Shown in pieces: positions 26,409 to 34,977 of a stretch of 64,000 bases of DNA (the first letter of the stretch is position 1; the number at the start of each line of letters is the position of its first letter). The translations under genes and the position numbers were made by a program. The notes below the pieces were generated by a model. The model was not told the DNA's origin, ran no database searches, and saw nothing but the letters and a program-made list of their open reading frames with translations. The stretch comes from Streptococcus anginosus. Its GTDB lineage: Bacteria > Bacillota > Bacilli > Lactobacillales > Streptococcaceae. Location of the stretch: NCBI RefSeq assembly GCF_900636475.1, contig NZ_LR134283.1:1612001-1676000 (forward strand), read 5' to 3'.

Positions 26409-26945
26409 TTACTGCAAGTATACTTTTTCATCTTTTAATATTAAAATAGCGGGCATGGGCAGTTGTTTCCAAAAATCATAATGGATTTGTCCATCAAAAT
26501 AGCTGAGCAGGATACAAATCAGATTGCCGTGAGAACTGATGATGATGTGTTCATCTTGGTGATTTTCTTCTAATTTTTGCAGAAATGCTAGAGCTAGTTT
26601 TTGAGCCATGAGGTTCGATTCGCCACCCGGTAGAGAACTGTCAGGATTTTGCCAAAGTTGCTTGAGTGTAGTTTCAAATGTTTGGTCGGAAACCTGCTGA
26701 CTGCTTAGTTTTCGTTCAATCAATCGCTTATCAAGTTGAATCGGAAGCCCAAAGGTTAGTGCCAAAGGCTCAATCGTTTCAATTGCTCGTTGGTAAGGAC
26801 TAGAATAAATAGCAGAGATTGGCTTATTCTCTAGTATTTTTAATTGTGAGAGGGAAGTGAGTCCCTTTTGTGACAAAGGGCGTGTCCATTCGTCAGGTGT
26901 GTAAGTTGAGTGCGCGTGACGGACAAAATAATAAATGTTGTTCAT
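26409..26945 (-). CDS. Histidine phosphatase family protein (phosphoglycerate mutase-like)
   Basis: A 178-aa member of the histidine phosphatase superfamily. The catalytic motif at the N-terminus is FVRHAHSTY (the family's RHG, here RHA, with the nucleophile His). AIYSSPYQRAIETIEP follows, and IIISSHGNL contains the second catalytic His. Small proteins of this kind hydrolyse phosphate esters; true phosphoglycerate mutase activity is unlikely at this size. I chose the ATG at 26945 because it gives the family start MNNIYYFVRH; upstream in-frame codons overlap the promoter. It stands alone between the polysaccharide operon and the adhesin, on the opposite strand. Confidence 0.88.
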   Translation of the reverse strand: MNNIYYFVRHAHSTYTPDEWTRPLSQKGLTSLSQLKILENKPISAIYSSPYQRAIETIEPLALTFGLPIQLDKRLIERKLSSQQVSDQTFETTLKQLWQNPDSSLPGGESNLMAQKLALAFLQKLEENHQDEHIIISSHGNLICILLSYFDGQIHYDFWKQLPMPAILILKDEKVYLQ

Positions 26946-26952
26946 GTAATCT

Positions 26953-26961
26953 AGTATATCA
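26953..26961 (-). promoter_or_regulatory. Extended -10 promoter giving a probably leaderless mRNA
   Basis: Read on the minus strand: TGA then TATACT, then seven bases, then the ATG at 26945. Transcription would start at or next to the A of the start codon, and there is no room for a ribosome-binding site. Confidence 0.6.
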
Positions 26962-27096
26962 CAACATGTGAAAATTCTATAAATAAGCAAGAAATAATGC
27001 TTATTTAAGAAAAACTTTAACTTTGTCTTACGGATAGTTAATAAGAGCTTGGTAAACTTTAATCAACCATTAAAAATAATCAAAGGAGTAAATAAT

Positions 27097-29646
27097 ATGG
27101 TTGACAAAAATCATCGTCCAGACAATCAAAGATATACAAGATGGTCAATCCGTCGGTTAAGTGTAGGTGTTGCGTCCGTAGTTGTGGCAAGTGGATTCTT
27201 TATTCTTATTAGCAATCCGGTAAATGCCCAAGTTGGTACGCAAAACAAGGTGGTCACGACAGCCCCGTCAAATAGTCCAACAGAATCTGGGAAATCCATA
27301 CTTGATTCGAAAGTAGGACAATCTGAAAAAACAACAGCTGACAAGAAAGAAATGCCAGATGCAACTAAGCCCTCACAAGATTTGTCTGGCAGAACAACTC
27401 AAACACCAGATAAAAAGGTGCAAGAAAAACAAGAAGTTACAAAAGAAAACAAAGCAGGAAAATCCATTGCAGAAGCTGCGAAAAAAATCCAAAAGGCGTC
27501 AGAAACAGTTGTAAAAGAAGCAACTCCAAAAGCGCAAGAAGATCCATCTCTCGCTCAAGCTAAGCAATCTGTAACGGACAATATCAAGGGCAGTACAGAT
27601 GTTCCTGCTTCCTTCTTACAAAACGCGAACCACCCCGGTCCTTTTACAGCAGGGGTGAATGAAGTCATTCCGTATGAACTCTTCGGTGGAGATGGTATGC
27701 TGACACGTCTCTTGTTGAAATCTTCAAATGGCGCCCCATGGTCAGATAACGGCACGGCAAAACACGCTGGCTTACTACCCTTTGCCAACATTCCAAAAGG
27801 TAAATATTTCTATCAAGTGTCACTCAATGGTAATGCGGCCGGCAAACAAGGTAAAGCGCTCTTGGATCAATTGAAAGCGAATGGCACACACAGCTATACC
27901 GCAACCGTCACAGTTTACGGTGCAACAAAAGATGGTAAGGCAGACTTGAACAATGTTATCGCAACACGTCAAGTAAATCTGAATTTGAATGGTCAAAAAG
28001 CGCAAGAAGATCCATCTCTCGCTCAAGCTAAGCAATCTGTAGCGGATAATATCAAGGGCAGTACAGATGTTCCTGCTTCCTTCTTACAAAACGCGAACCA
28101 CCCTGGTCCTTTTACAGCAGGGGTGAATGAAGTCATTCCGTATGAACTCTTCGGTGGAGATGGTATGCTGACACGTCTCTTGTTGAAATCCTCAGATGGC
28201 GCTCCATGGTCAGATAACGGCACGGCAAAACACGCTGGCTTACTACCCTTTGCCAACATTCCAAAAGGCAAATATTTCTACCAAGTATCACTCAATGGTA
28301 ATGCGGCCGGCAAACAAGGTAAAGCGCTCTTGGATCAATTGAAAGCCAACGGTACGCACAGCTATACTGCAACAGTCACAGTTTACGGTGCAACAAAAGA
28401 TGGTAAGGCAGACTTGAACAATGTGATTGCGACTCGTCAAGTAAAATTGAACTTAAATGGCACAACAACAGCAGAACAAATCAAGAAATCTGTTTCCGAA
28501 AATATCAAAGATAAGATTGATGTTCCAGCAAGCTACTTGAAAAATGCAGTCTTTCCTGGACCATTTACAGCCGGTGTCAATCAAGTGATTCCGTATGAAC
28601 TCTTTGGTGGTGATGGCATGTTGACTCGTCTTCTGCTCAAATCATCAAACGGAGCACCCTGGTCAGATAATGGCTCAGCTAAGCATCCAGGTCTATTGCC
28701 ACTAGCGGGCTTAGGCAAAGGTCAATATTTCTACCAAGTATCACTCAATGGTAATGCGGCCGGCAAACAAGGCAAGGCCCTCTTGGATCAATTGAAAGCG
28801 AACGGTACTCATACTTACACTGCAACTGTTAAGGTTTACGGTGCAACTAAGGATGGTAAGGCAGACTTGAACAATGTTATCGCAACACGTCAAGTAAATC
28901 TGAATTTGAATGGCACTACGACCGTTGACCAAGTGAAAAAATCCGTAGTAGACAACATCAAAGATAAAATTGATGTCCCTGCAAGTTATTTAACAAATGC
29001 AGTTTATCCAGGACCATTTACGGCTGGTGTTAATCAAGTGATTCCGTATGAACTCTTTGGTGGTGACGGTATGTTAACACGTCTCTTGTTGAAATCCTCA
29101 GACGGCGCCTCATGGTCAGATAATGGTAAAGCAAACCATGCAGGTCTCCTACCACTTGCAGGTTTAGGAAAGGGGCAATATTTCTATCAAGTCTCACTAG
29201 ATGGTAATGCAGCAGGTAAACAGGATAAAGCTTTATTAGACCAACTAAAAGCTAATGGTACGCATTCTTATAAAGCGACTGTTACAGTGTATGGAGCAAC
29301 CAAAGATGGCCAAGCGGACTTGAAGAATGTCATTGCGACGAAATCTGTGACGATTAACCTAAAAGGTGAAAAGAAAGCGGACTCTAAAGGACAATCTCAA
29401 CAAGGTCAAAATGATCAGGTACAAAACCAAGGTAAAAAAGCAGATCATGACGGAAGCAAGCATTCAAATAAAGGTGGCACGCCTTCTGCAACAACTTCAA
29501 AAGGTGGACAAGCTACAGCAAGCAAAAAATCGCTTCCTAATACAGGTCAAAAATCCTCTCTTGGCTTGACAGTCCTAGGACTTCTTGGATTAAGTGCAGC
29601 AGCTATTTTAGCACTTGTTGGCATGAAACGCAGAGAAAAGAAGTAA
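27097..29646 (+). CDS. LPxTG-anchored SSURE-repeat adhesin, PavB-like
   Basis: An 849-aa surface protein. A YSIRK-type signal (RYTRWSIRRLSVGVASVVVA, residues about 12-31) precedes a Thr/Lys/Glu-rich region to residue 145. Four SSURE repeats of about 152-156 aa begin near residues 146, 302, 456 and 607, each with GPFTAGVN and IPYELFGGDGMLTRLLLKSS. A Gln/Lys/Ser linker follows, then the sortase signal LPNTG at 813-817 with hydrophobic tail and RREKK. SSURE repeats of pneumococcal PavB bind fibronectin and other host proteins; the same is inferred here. I chose the ATG at 27097 behind AAAGGAG. A two-component system follows, as I recall for pavB and TCS08. Confidence 0.9.
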   Translation: MVDKNHRPDNQRYTRWSIRRLSVGVASVVVASGFFILISNPVNAQVGTQNKVVTTAPSNSPTESGKSILDSKVGQSEKTTADKKEMPDATKPSQDLSGRTTQTPDKKVQEKQEVTKENKAGKSIAEAAKKIQKASETVVKEATPKAQEDPSLAQAKQSVTDNIKGSTDVPASFLQNANHPGPFTAGVNEVIPYELFGGDGMLTRLLLKSSNGAPWSDNGTAKHAGLLPFANIPKGKYFYQVSLNGNAAGKQGKALLDQLKANGTHSYTATVTVYGATKDGKADLNNVIATRQVNLNLNGQKAQEDPSLAQAKQSVADNIKGSTDVPASFLQNANHPGPFTAGVNEVIPYELFGGDGMLTRLLLKSSDGAPWSDNGTAKHAGLLPFANIPKGKYFYQVSLNGNAAGKQGKALLDQLKANGTHSYTATVTVYGATKDGKADLNNVIATRQVKLNLNGTTTAEQIKKSVSENIKDKIDVPASYLKNAVFPGPFTAGVNQVIPYELFGGDGMLTRLLLKSSNGAPWSDNGSAKHPGLLPLAGLGKGQYFYQVSLNGNAAGKQGKALLDQLKANGTHTYTATVKVYGATKDGKADLNNVIATRQVNLNLNGTTTVDQVKKSVVDNIKDKIDVPASYLTNAVYPGPFTAGVNQVIPYELFGGDGMLTRLLLKSSDGASWSDNGKANHAGLLPLAGLGKGQYFYQVSLDGNAAGKQDKALLDQLKANGTHSYKATVTVYGATKDGQADLKNVIATKSVTINLKGEKKADSKGQSQQGQNDQVQNQGKKADHDGSKHSNKGGTPSATTSKGGQATASKKSLPNTGQKSSLGLTVLGLLGLSAAAILALVGMKRREKK
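27532..29370 (+). repeat. Four tandem SSURE-coding repeats
   Basis: Repeat units start at about 27532, 28000, 28462 and 28915. Units 1 and 2 are nearly identical at DNA level over 468 nt; units 3 and 4 are more diverged. This pattern points to a recent duplication of one unit and makes copy-number change by recombination likely. Confidence 0.85.
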
Positions 29647-29686
29647 TTCTCACATTTGTGAGCAATAACGCTTGAATCAAGTATAG

Positions 29687-29725
29687 AAATAGTGTTATAC
29701 TTTTTCGTGGTATAACACTATTTTT
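29687..29725 (+). terminator. Terminator between the adhesin and the response regulator
   Basis: AATAGTGTTATAC (29688-29700) and GTATAACACTATT (29710-29722) form a perfect 13-bp stem with a 9-nt loop and a T run. It lies only about 20 nt before the response-regulator start and no separate promoter is clear, so read-through may drive the regulator. Confidence 0.85.
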
Positions 29726-29743
29726 CACAATAGAGGTAAGAAA

Positions 29744-30430
29744 ATGACGAAGAGAATTTTGTTAGTAGATGATGAAGTAGAGATTACCGAGATTAACAAG
29801 CGTTATTTAACACAGGCAGGTTATGAAGTCAATGTGGCGCATGATGGGCAGGAAGCTTTGGAGCTTTTTAAGAAATATCCGATTGATTTGATTATCACCG
29901 ACATTATGATGCCCAACATGGACGGGTATGATTTGATTGGCGAAGTGCAGTATCTTGCTCCGGAGCAACCTTTCCTTTTTATTACTGCTAAAACATCTGA
30001 ACCGGATAAAATTTATTCCCTCAGTATGGGAGCGGATGATTTTATTACCAAACCTTTCAGTCCGCGGGAGTTGGTGTTGCGGGTGCATAATATCTTGCGG
30101 CGCATTCACCGCAGTGTGGGAGCAGATGAAAAACTCCAACTAGGGGATTTAGAGATAAATCATGCAACGCGCGAAGTGACAGTGCACGGACAATCGTTGA
30201 TGATGACCATTAAATCTTTTGAGTTGCTATGGATTTTGGCCAGCAATCCTCAGCGGGTCTTTTCTAAGACAGAATTGTATGAGAAAGTCTGGCAAGAAGA
30301 TTTTGTAGATGATACAAATACGTTGAATGTTCACATTCATGCCTTGCGGCAAGATTTAGCAAAATACAGTACAGAAAAAACACCCACGATTAAGACTGTT
30401 TGGGGACTGGGCTATAAGATAGAGGTGTAA
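29744..30430 (+). CDS. OmpR-family response regulator (TCS08/SaeR-like)
   Basis: A 228-aa regulator. The receiver domain has acidic Asp9-Asp10, the phospho-acceptor Asp53 (DLIITDIMMPN), ITAKTSE and the Lys of FITKPFSPREL. A winged-helix DNA-binding domain ends in the usual VWGLGYKIEV. The partner kinase begins 2 nt downstream. Its place behind a PavB-like adhesin matches pneumococcal TCS08, which controls pavB and pilus-1; that regulation is inferred here. Confidence 0.92.
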   Translation: MTKRILLVDDEVEITEINKRYLTQAGYEVNVAHDGQEALELFKKYPIDLIITDIMMPNMDGYDLIGEVQYLAPEQPFLFITAKTSEPDKIYSLSMGADDFITKPFSPRELVLRVHNILRRIHRSVGADEKLQLGDLEINHATREVTVHGQSLMMTIKSFELLWILASNPQRVFSKTELYEKVWQEDFVDDTNTLNVHIHALRQDLAKYSTEKTPTIKTVWGLGYKIEV

Positions 30431-30431
30431 G

Positions 30432-31463
30432 ATGAAATTAAAGCACTTTATTATTGTGGGATACCTCATTTCCACAACTATCACGGTTGTTGCAATCATC
30501 TGGTCTGTCAACACCATGCTGATTTCAAAAAGTGATATTTATTTTATTATTGGTATTAGCATTCTGGCTAGTATTACAGGGGCATTGGTTAGCCTTTTGC
30601 TGTTGAGTCGTGTCTTTCTCTCTTTGGATAAATTAAAACAACTCATAAAAGGAATCTCTGACAAGAAGTTTGAAACGGTCAATACAATTAAAAATCCAAC
30701 AGAATTTAAAGAATTAGCAGATGCTTTTAATGAAATGTCTACTGATTTGCAAAACACATTTGCCTCTTTAGAAGAAAGTGAAAAAGAAAAAGGCTTGATG
30801 ATTGCTCAGCTTTCACATGATATTAAAACGCCTTTGACATCTATTCAAGCAACTGTTGAAGGAATGCTAGACGGTGTGATTGCGGCAGATGAGCAGCAGT
30901 ATTATCTCAAAACCATCAGTCGGCAGACCGATCGGTTGAATAAGCTGGTCGAGGAGCTAAGTTTTATCACTCTGAATACGATGAATCAGCCAGATGTACC
31001 GCTTGAAAAAGAAGAGATTTTCCTTGATAAGCTCTTGATTGATATTATGTCGGAGTTCCAATTGGTGATTGATAAAGAAGACCGAGATATTCAGATTTCA
31101 GTGCAGCCAGAATCAGCAAAAATTATCAGCAACTATGATAAACTCTCACGGATTATTCTCAATCTTGTCAGCAATGCTTTTAAGTATTCAGAAGCAGGCA
31201 CTAAGCTTACTATTGATGCGGCGGTTGACAATAAGCGCTTGACTTTAACGGTGGCAGATGAAGGTCAGGGCATTAAGTCAGAGGATTTGGAGAAAATATT
31301 TAAACGACTTTATCGGGTAGAATCTTCTCGCAATATGAAAACTGGCGGGCACGGTCTAGGGCTCTATATTGCACGTGAATTGGCACGCCAATTGGGTGGT
31401 GATATTTTCGTGCAAAGTGAGTATGGACAAGGTAGCAGTTTTTCGCTTGTATTAGATTTATAA
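30432..31463 (+). CDS. Sensor histidine kinase, partner of the preceding regulator
   Basis: A 343-aa kinase. Two transmembrane segments (about residues 6-29 and 38-60) lie close together with almost no outer domain, so it is an intramembrane-sensing type. A HAMP-like linker leads to the phospho-acceptor His129 (QLSHDIKTPLTSI). The ATPase domain has N (LVSNAFKYSE), G1 (VADEGQGI) and G2 (GGHGLGLYIAREL) boxes, all intact. The short loop suggests it senses membrane stress or a membrane partner. Confidence 0.93.
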   Translation: MKLKHFIIVGYLISTTITVVAIIWSVNTMLISKSDIYFIIGISILASITGALVSLLLLSRVFLSLDKLKQLIKGISDKKFETVNTIKNPTEFKELADAFNEMSTDLQNTFASLEESEKEKGLMIAQLSHDIKTPLTSIQATVEGMLDGVIAADEQQYYLKTISRQTDRLNKLVEELSFITLNTMNQPDVPLEKEEIFLDKLLIDIMSEFQLVIDKEDRDIQISVQPESAKIISNYDKLSRIILNLVSNAFKYSEAGTKLTIDAAVDNKRLTLTVADEGQGIKSEDLEKIFKRLYRVESSRNMKTGGHGLGLYIARELARQLGGDIFVQSEYGQGSSFSLVLDL

Positions 31464-31465
31464 AA

Positions 31466-31523
31466 TGAAAGTGAGATAGACTAGAAAAATGAACATTTCG
31501 GGTTATCTCATTCTTTATTTTTA
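31466..31523 (+). terminator. Terminator of the two-component operon
   Basis: TGAGATA (31472-31478) pairs with TATCTCA (31504-31510), extended by A-T and G-U pairs, and a T-rich tail follows. Confidence 0.7.
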
Positions 31524-31531
31524 TTAGTTAG

Positions 31532-31681
31532 TTTGCAGTCTTTGAAAAATCCGATATTTCCTACTGCATGGCATATGCTCCGAAGAATATCCAAAAAGCG
31601 GCGACGTATGTAGTGGATCACTTTGCAGATGCTATCAAGCATTTGGAGAAGTTATTGTATCAAAATAGTATAAAGGCTTAA
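31532..31681 (+). pseudogene. C-terminal remnant of a Cof-type HAD hydrolase
   Basis: After an in-frame TAG at 31529, this frame reads SDISYCMAYAPKNIQKAATYVVD... to a TAA at 31679. It matches the end of Cof-type HAD phosphatases (usual pattern xDISxAMxNAxxxxKxxAxYVT). There is no start, and about 220 residues of the family are missing. It keeps the gene's own terminator (31672-31702). I read it as the leftover of a deletion between the two-component system and polA. Confidence 0.7.
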
Positions 31682-31702
31682 GAAAATTCTCTTAGGCTTT
31701 TT
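31672..31702 (+). terminator. Terminator of the HAD remnant
   Basis: AAAGGCTTAAGA pairs with TCTTAGGCTTTT (12 bp, two G-U), followed by T. It overlaps the remnant's stop codon. Confidence 0.75.
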
Positions 31703-31745
31703 AGATATTGCTATTATTCTTAATCAGAAAATTTCTTTGGTTTCA

Positions 31746-31754
31746 TGGTATAAT
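31746..31754 (+). promoter_or_regulatory. polA promoter, probably leaderless
   Basis: TGG followed by TATAAT (31749-31754), then seven bases, then the polA ATG at 31762. The expected transcription start falls at the start codon, and no ribosome-binding site exists. Confidence 0.6.
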
Positions 31755-31761
31755 AAATAAT

Positions 31762-34407
31762 ATGGAAAATAAGAATAAATTACTGTTAATTGATGGATCT
31801 TCTGTAGCTTATCGTGCTTTTTTCGCACTTTACAATCAAATTGATCGATTCAAGAGTCCGTCCGGACTTCATACCAATGCTATTTATGGCTTTCACCTTA
31901 TGCTCAATCATTTAATGGAGCGGGTGCAGCCGACTCATATCTTGGTGGCATTTGATGCGGGGAAGACCACCTTTCGGACAGAGATGTATGCTGATTACAA
32001 AGGTGGTCGGGCTAAAACGCCGGAGGAATTTCGTGAGCAGCTTCCTTTTATCCGAGAAATGCTGGATAAGTTAGGTATTCGCTATTACGACTTGGATCAG
32101 TATGAAGCTGATGATATTATTGGAACTCTGGATAAAATGGCTGAAAACACGCCTGTACCCTACGATGTGACGATCGTGAGCGGAGATAAGGATCTAATCC
32201 AGCTGACCGATGATAATACTATTGTGGAAATTTCTAAAAAAGGTGTGGCAGAATTTGAGGAATTTACACCAGCCTATCTAATGGAAAAAATGGGAATTAC
32301 ACCAGCCCAGTTCATTGATCTCAAAGCTCTTATGGGTGATTCTTCGGACAATATCCCTGGTGTGACGAAAATCGGTGAGAAAACGGGACTCAAGCTTCTC
32401 TTGGAATACGGCTCTCTGGAAGGCATTTATGACAACATTGACCAAATGAAGCAGTCTAAGATGAAGGAAAATCTCATCAATGACAAGGACATTGCTTTCT
32501 TGTCTAGAACACTTGTTACCATTGATACCCAAGCTCCCATCGAAATCGGTTTGGAAGATATCCTCTATCAAGGTCCGAATATCAAACAATTAAGCAGATT
32601 CTATGATGAAATGGGCTTTAAACAATTTAAGCAAGCGCTGGAAGCGGAAGTAGAGCCAGAAGAGGCGGCCGACATTGCTTTTGAGGAAGTGACGAAAGTC
32701 CGTCCAGAAATGCTCAGTAAAGATGATTTTTTCTACTTTGAAATGTTGGGGGACAATTACCACATAGACGAGATGGTTGGCTTTGCTTGGGGAAATTCAC
32801 AGCAGATTTATGCCAGTCAGGACATCAGTCTTTTGCAGCAGCCGGTTTTCAAAGAATTTCTGGAAAATACAGCCTTGAAGGTTTATGACTTTAAACGCTC
32901 TAAAGTCTTGCTCAGTCGCTTAGGCATTGAGCTTTCGCAACCAGCGTTTGACAGTCGTTTAGCTAAGTATCTTCTTTCAACTGTTGACAACAATGAAATC
33001 GCAACAATTGCTGGTCTTTATGGCAAGACCAAACTCGCCGAAGATAAGGCGGTTTATGGGAAAGGCGCTAAGCGGGCACTGCCTGAAAAAGCTATTTTAT
33101 TGAGCCATTTAGCCAGAAAAGTCACAGTTCTCATTGAAACGGAAAAGCCTATGACAGACTTGCTGCGCCAGCATGACCAACTTAACCTGCTGTACGAAAT
33201 GGAGCAACCTTTAGCCTTTGTGCTGGCTAAAATGGAGATTGCTGGTATCAAAGTAGAGCGCGAAACATTGCAAACCATGCAGGCTGAAAATGAGAGAATT
33301 CTGACTCGGCTAACTCAGGAAATCTATGAGCTTGCTGGTGAGGAGTTTAACATTAATTCTCCTAAACAGTTGGGGGGCATTCTCTTTGAAAAACTAGGTT
33401 TGCCAACGTCTTTTACTAAGAAAACCAAAACGGGCTACTCTACGGCAGTAGATGTATTGGAACGTTTGGCACCGATTGCACCGATTGTGGAGAAGATTTT
33501 GGACTATCGGCAAATTGCTAAAATTCAATCAACCTATGTTATGGGGCTACAGGATTGGATTTTAGCAGACGGAAAGATTCATACTCGCTATCTTCAAGAT
33601 TTGACCCAGACAGGAAGACTATCTAGTGTGGATCCCAATCTGCAAAATATTCCAATTCGTTTGGAGCAAGGACGCTTAATTCGGAAAGCTTTTGTGCCGG
33701 AGTGGAAGGATAGTGTCTTGCTCAGTTCCGACTACTCACAAATTGAGCTGCGGGTTTTGGCGCATATTTCGGGTGATGAACATTTAATTGAAGCATTCAG
33801 ACATGGAGCTGATATTCACACTTCGACAGCTATGCGGGTTTTTGGTATTGAAAAGCCAGAAGATGTGACACCAAATGACCGCCGCAATGCCAAAGCTGTT
33901 AACTTTGGTGTTGTTTACGGAATTTCTGACTTTGGACTTGCCAACAATCTGGGCATTAGTCGTAAGGAAGCGAAGTCCTATATTGATACTTATTTTGAGC
34001 GCTATCCGGGTATCAAGGCCTATATGGAAAATGTGGTGCGAGAGGCACGAGACAAGGGCTATGTAGAAACTCTCTTTCACCGTCGTCGGGAGATCCCAGA
34101 TATCAATTCTCGTAACTTCAATGTCCGAGGATTTGCAGAACGAACAGCAATCAATTCGCCTATTCAGGGCAGTGCAGCTGATATTCTCAAAATTGCTATG
34201 ATTCGACTGGATCAAGCTCTGACAGATGGGAATTTTAAAACCAGAATGCTATTGCAAGTTCATGACGAAATTGTGTTGGAAGTACCCGAAAACGAACTGA
34301 CCGCTATCAAAACGTTGGTCAAAGACATCATGGAATCTGCCATTGAACTTTCTGTTCCCTTGAAAGCGGACGAAAGCGCAGGCAAGACCTGGTATGAAGC
34401 CAAATAA
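31762..34407 (+). CDS. polA: DNA polymerase I
   Basis: An 881-aa family-A polymerase for Okazaki-fragment processing and repair. The 5'-3' exonuclease domain is complete (LIDGSSVAYRAFFAL, DQYEADDIIGT, VSGDKDLIQL, LMGDSSDNIPGV). The middle 3'-5' exonuclease-like domain lacks the DxE motif (FFYFEMLGDNYH in its place), so proofreading is probably absent. The polymerase domain has DYSQIELRVLAHIS (from residue 657), RRNAKAVNFGVVYGIS and LLQVHDEIVLEVP. I chose the ATG at 31762 (MENKNKLLLIDG); the upstream extension would overlap the promoter. Confidence 0.97.
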   Translation: MENKNKLLLIDGSSVAYRAFFALYNQIDRFKSPSGLHTNAIYGFHLMLNHLMERVQPTHILVAFDAGKTTFRTEMYADYKGGRAKTPEEFREQLPFIREMLDKLGIRYYDLDQYEADDIIGTLDKMAENTPVPYDVTIVSGDKDLIQLTDDNTIVEISKKGVAEFEEFTPAYLMEKMGITPAQFIDLKALMGDSSDNIPGVTKIGEKTGLKLLLEYGSLEGIYDNIDQMKQSKMKENLINDKDIAFLSRTLVTIDTQAPIEIGLEDILYQGPNIKQLSRFYDEMGFKQFKQALEAEVEPEEAADIAFEEVTKVRPEMLSKDDFFYFEMLGDNYHIDEMVGFAWGNSQQIYASQDISLLQQPVFKEFLENTALKVYDFKRSKVLLSRLGIELSQPAFDSRLAKYLLSTVDNNEIATIAGLYGKTKLAEDKAVYGKGAKRALPEKAILLSHLARKVTVLIETEKPMTDLLRQHDQLNLLYEMEQPLAFVLAKMEIAGIKVERETLQTMQAENERILTRLTQEIYELAGEEFNINSPKQLGGILFEKLGLPTSFTKKTKTGYSTAVDVLERLAPIAPIVEKILDYRQIAKIQSTYVMGLQDWILADGKIHTRYLQDLTQTGRLSSVDPNLQNIPIRLEQGRLIRKAFVPEWKDSVLLSSDYSQIELRVLAHISGDEHLIEAFRHGADIHTSTAMRVFGIEKPEDVTPNDRRNAKAVNFGVVYGISDFGLANNLGISRKEAKSYIDTYFERYPGIKAYMENVVREARDKGYVETLFHRRREIPDINSRNFNVRGFAERTAINSPIQGSAADILKIAMIRLDQALTDGNFKTRMLLQVHDEIVLEVPENELTAIKTLVKDIMESAIELSVPLKADESAGKTWYEAK

Positions 34408-34539
34408 AAGCAAGGTGCTAAGTTCATAAGGACAGCGAGAAGTTCTTGCGTCGTTTAGCTTCTTAGTGTTTATAGCTGTTTTTCGGATTCAAAAGGATCA
34501 GCATGACTCACAATACATAAAAATTACGGAGAAAATTTT

Positions 34540-34977
34540 ATGACCTATCATTTCAAAAATCCCAGCGACGGGATTGTCAAGCATTATTTAGAAAATAGTA
34601 AGACGATTGCAGTTGTTGGTTTGTCAGATCGCGAAGAGGCAACCAGCCACCGTGTATCCAAGGAGATGCAAGAACGGGGCTATCGGATTATTCCGGTCAA
34701 TCCGCGAGCAGCCGGCGGTCAGATTTTAGGAGAAACCGTCTATGCCAGTCTCAAGGGCATTCCTTTTTCGGTGGATATTGTTGATGTCTACCGTCGCAGT
34801 GAGTTTTTGCCAGATGTGGCGCGTGATTTTCTGCAAGTGAATGCTAAGATTTTCTGGGCACAATTAGGCTTGGAAAATGAAGAAGCCGAGCAAATCCTTC
34901 GTGCAGCTGGGCACGATGATATTGTCATGAACCGCTGTATCAAGCAGGAGCACACCCGTCTAATTTTTGGAGAATAA
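34540..34977 (+). CDS. CoA-binding domain protein (YccU-like)
   Basis: A 145-aa Rossmann-fold protein of the CoA_binding_2 family: KTIAVVGLSDREEATSHRVS is the nucleotide loop, and GYRIIPVNPRAAGGQILGE and FWAQLGLENEEAEQI follow. Biochemical role unknown. It follows polA, as in pneumococcus from memory. The 132-nt gap after polA shows no clear terminator. It is 0 nt from the next gene (TAAATG). Confidence 0.88.
   Translation: MTYHFKNPSDGIVKHYLENSKTIAVVGLSDREEATSHRVSKEMQERGYRIIPVNPRAAGGQILGETVYASLKGIPFSVDIVDVYRRSEFLPDVARDFLQVNAKIFWAQLGLENEEAEQILRAAGHDDIVMNRCIKQEHTRLIFGE

Noticed and set aside
27532..29370. CRISPR-like array
   Set aside because: The repeats are 450-470 nt, coding, in frame and tandem; they are protein domains.
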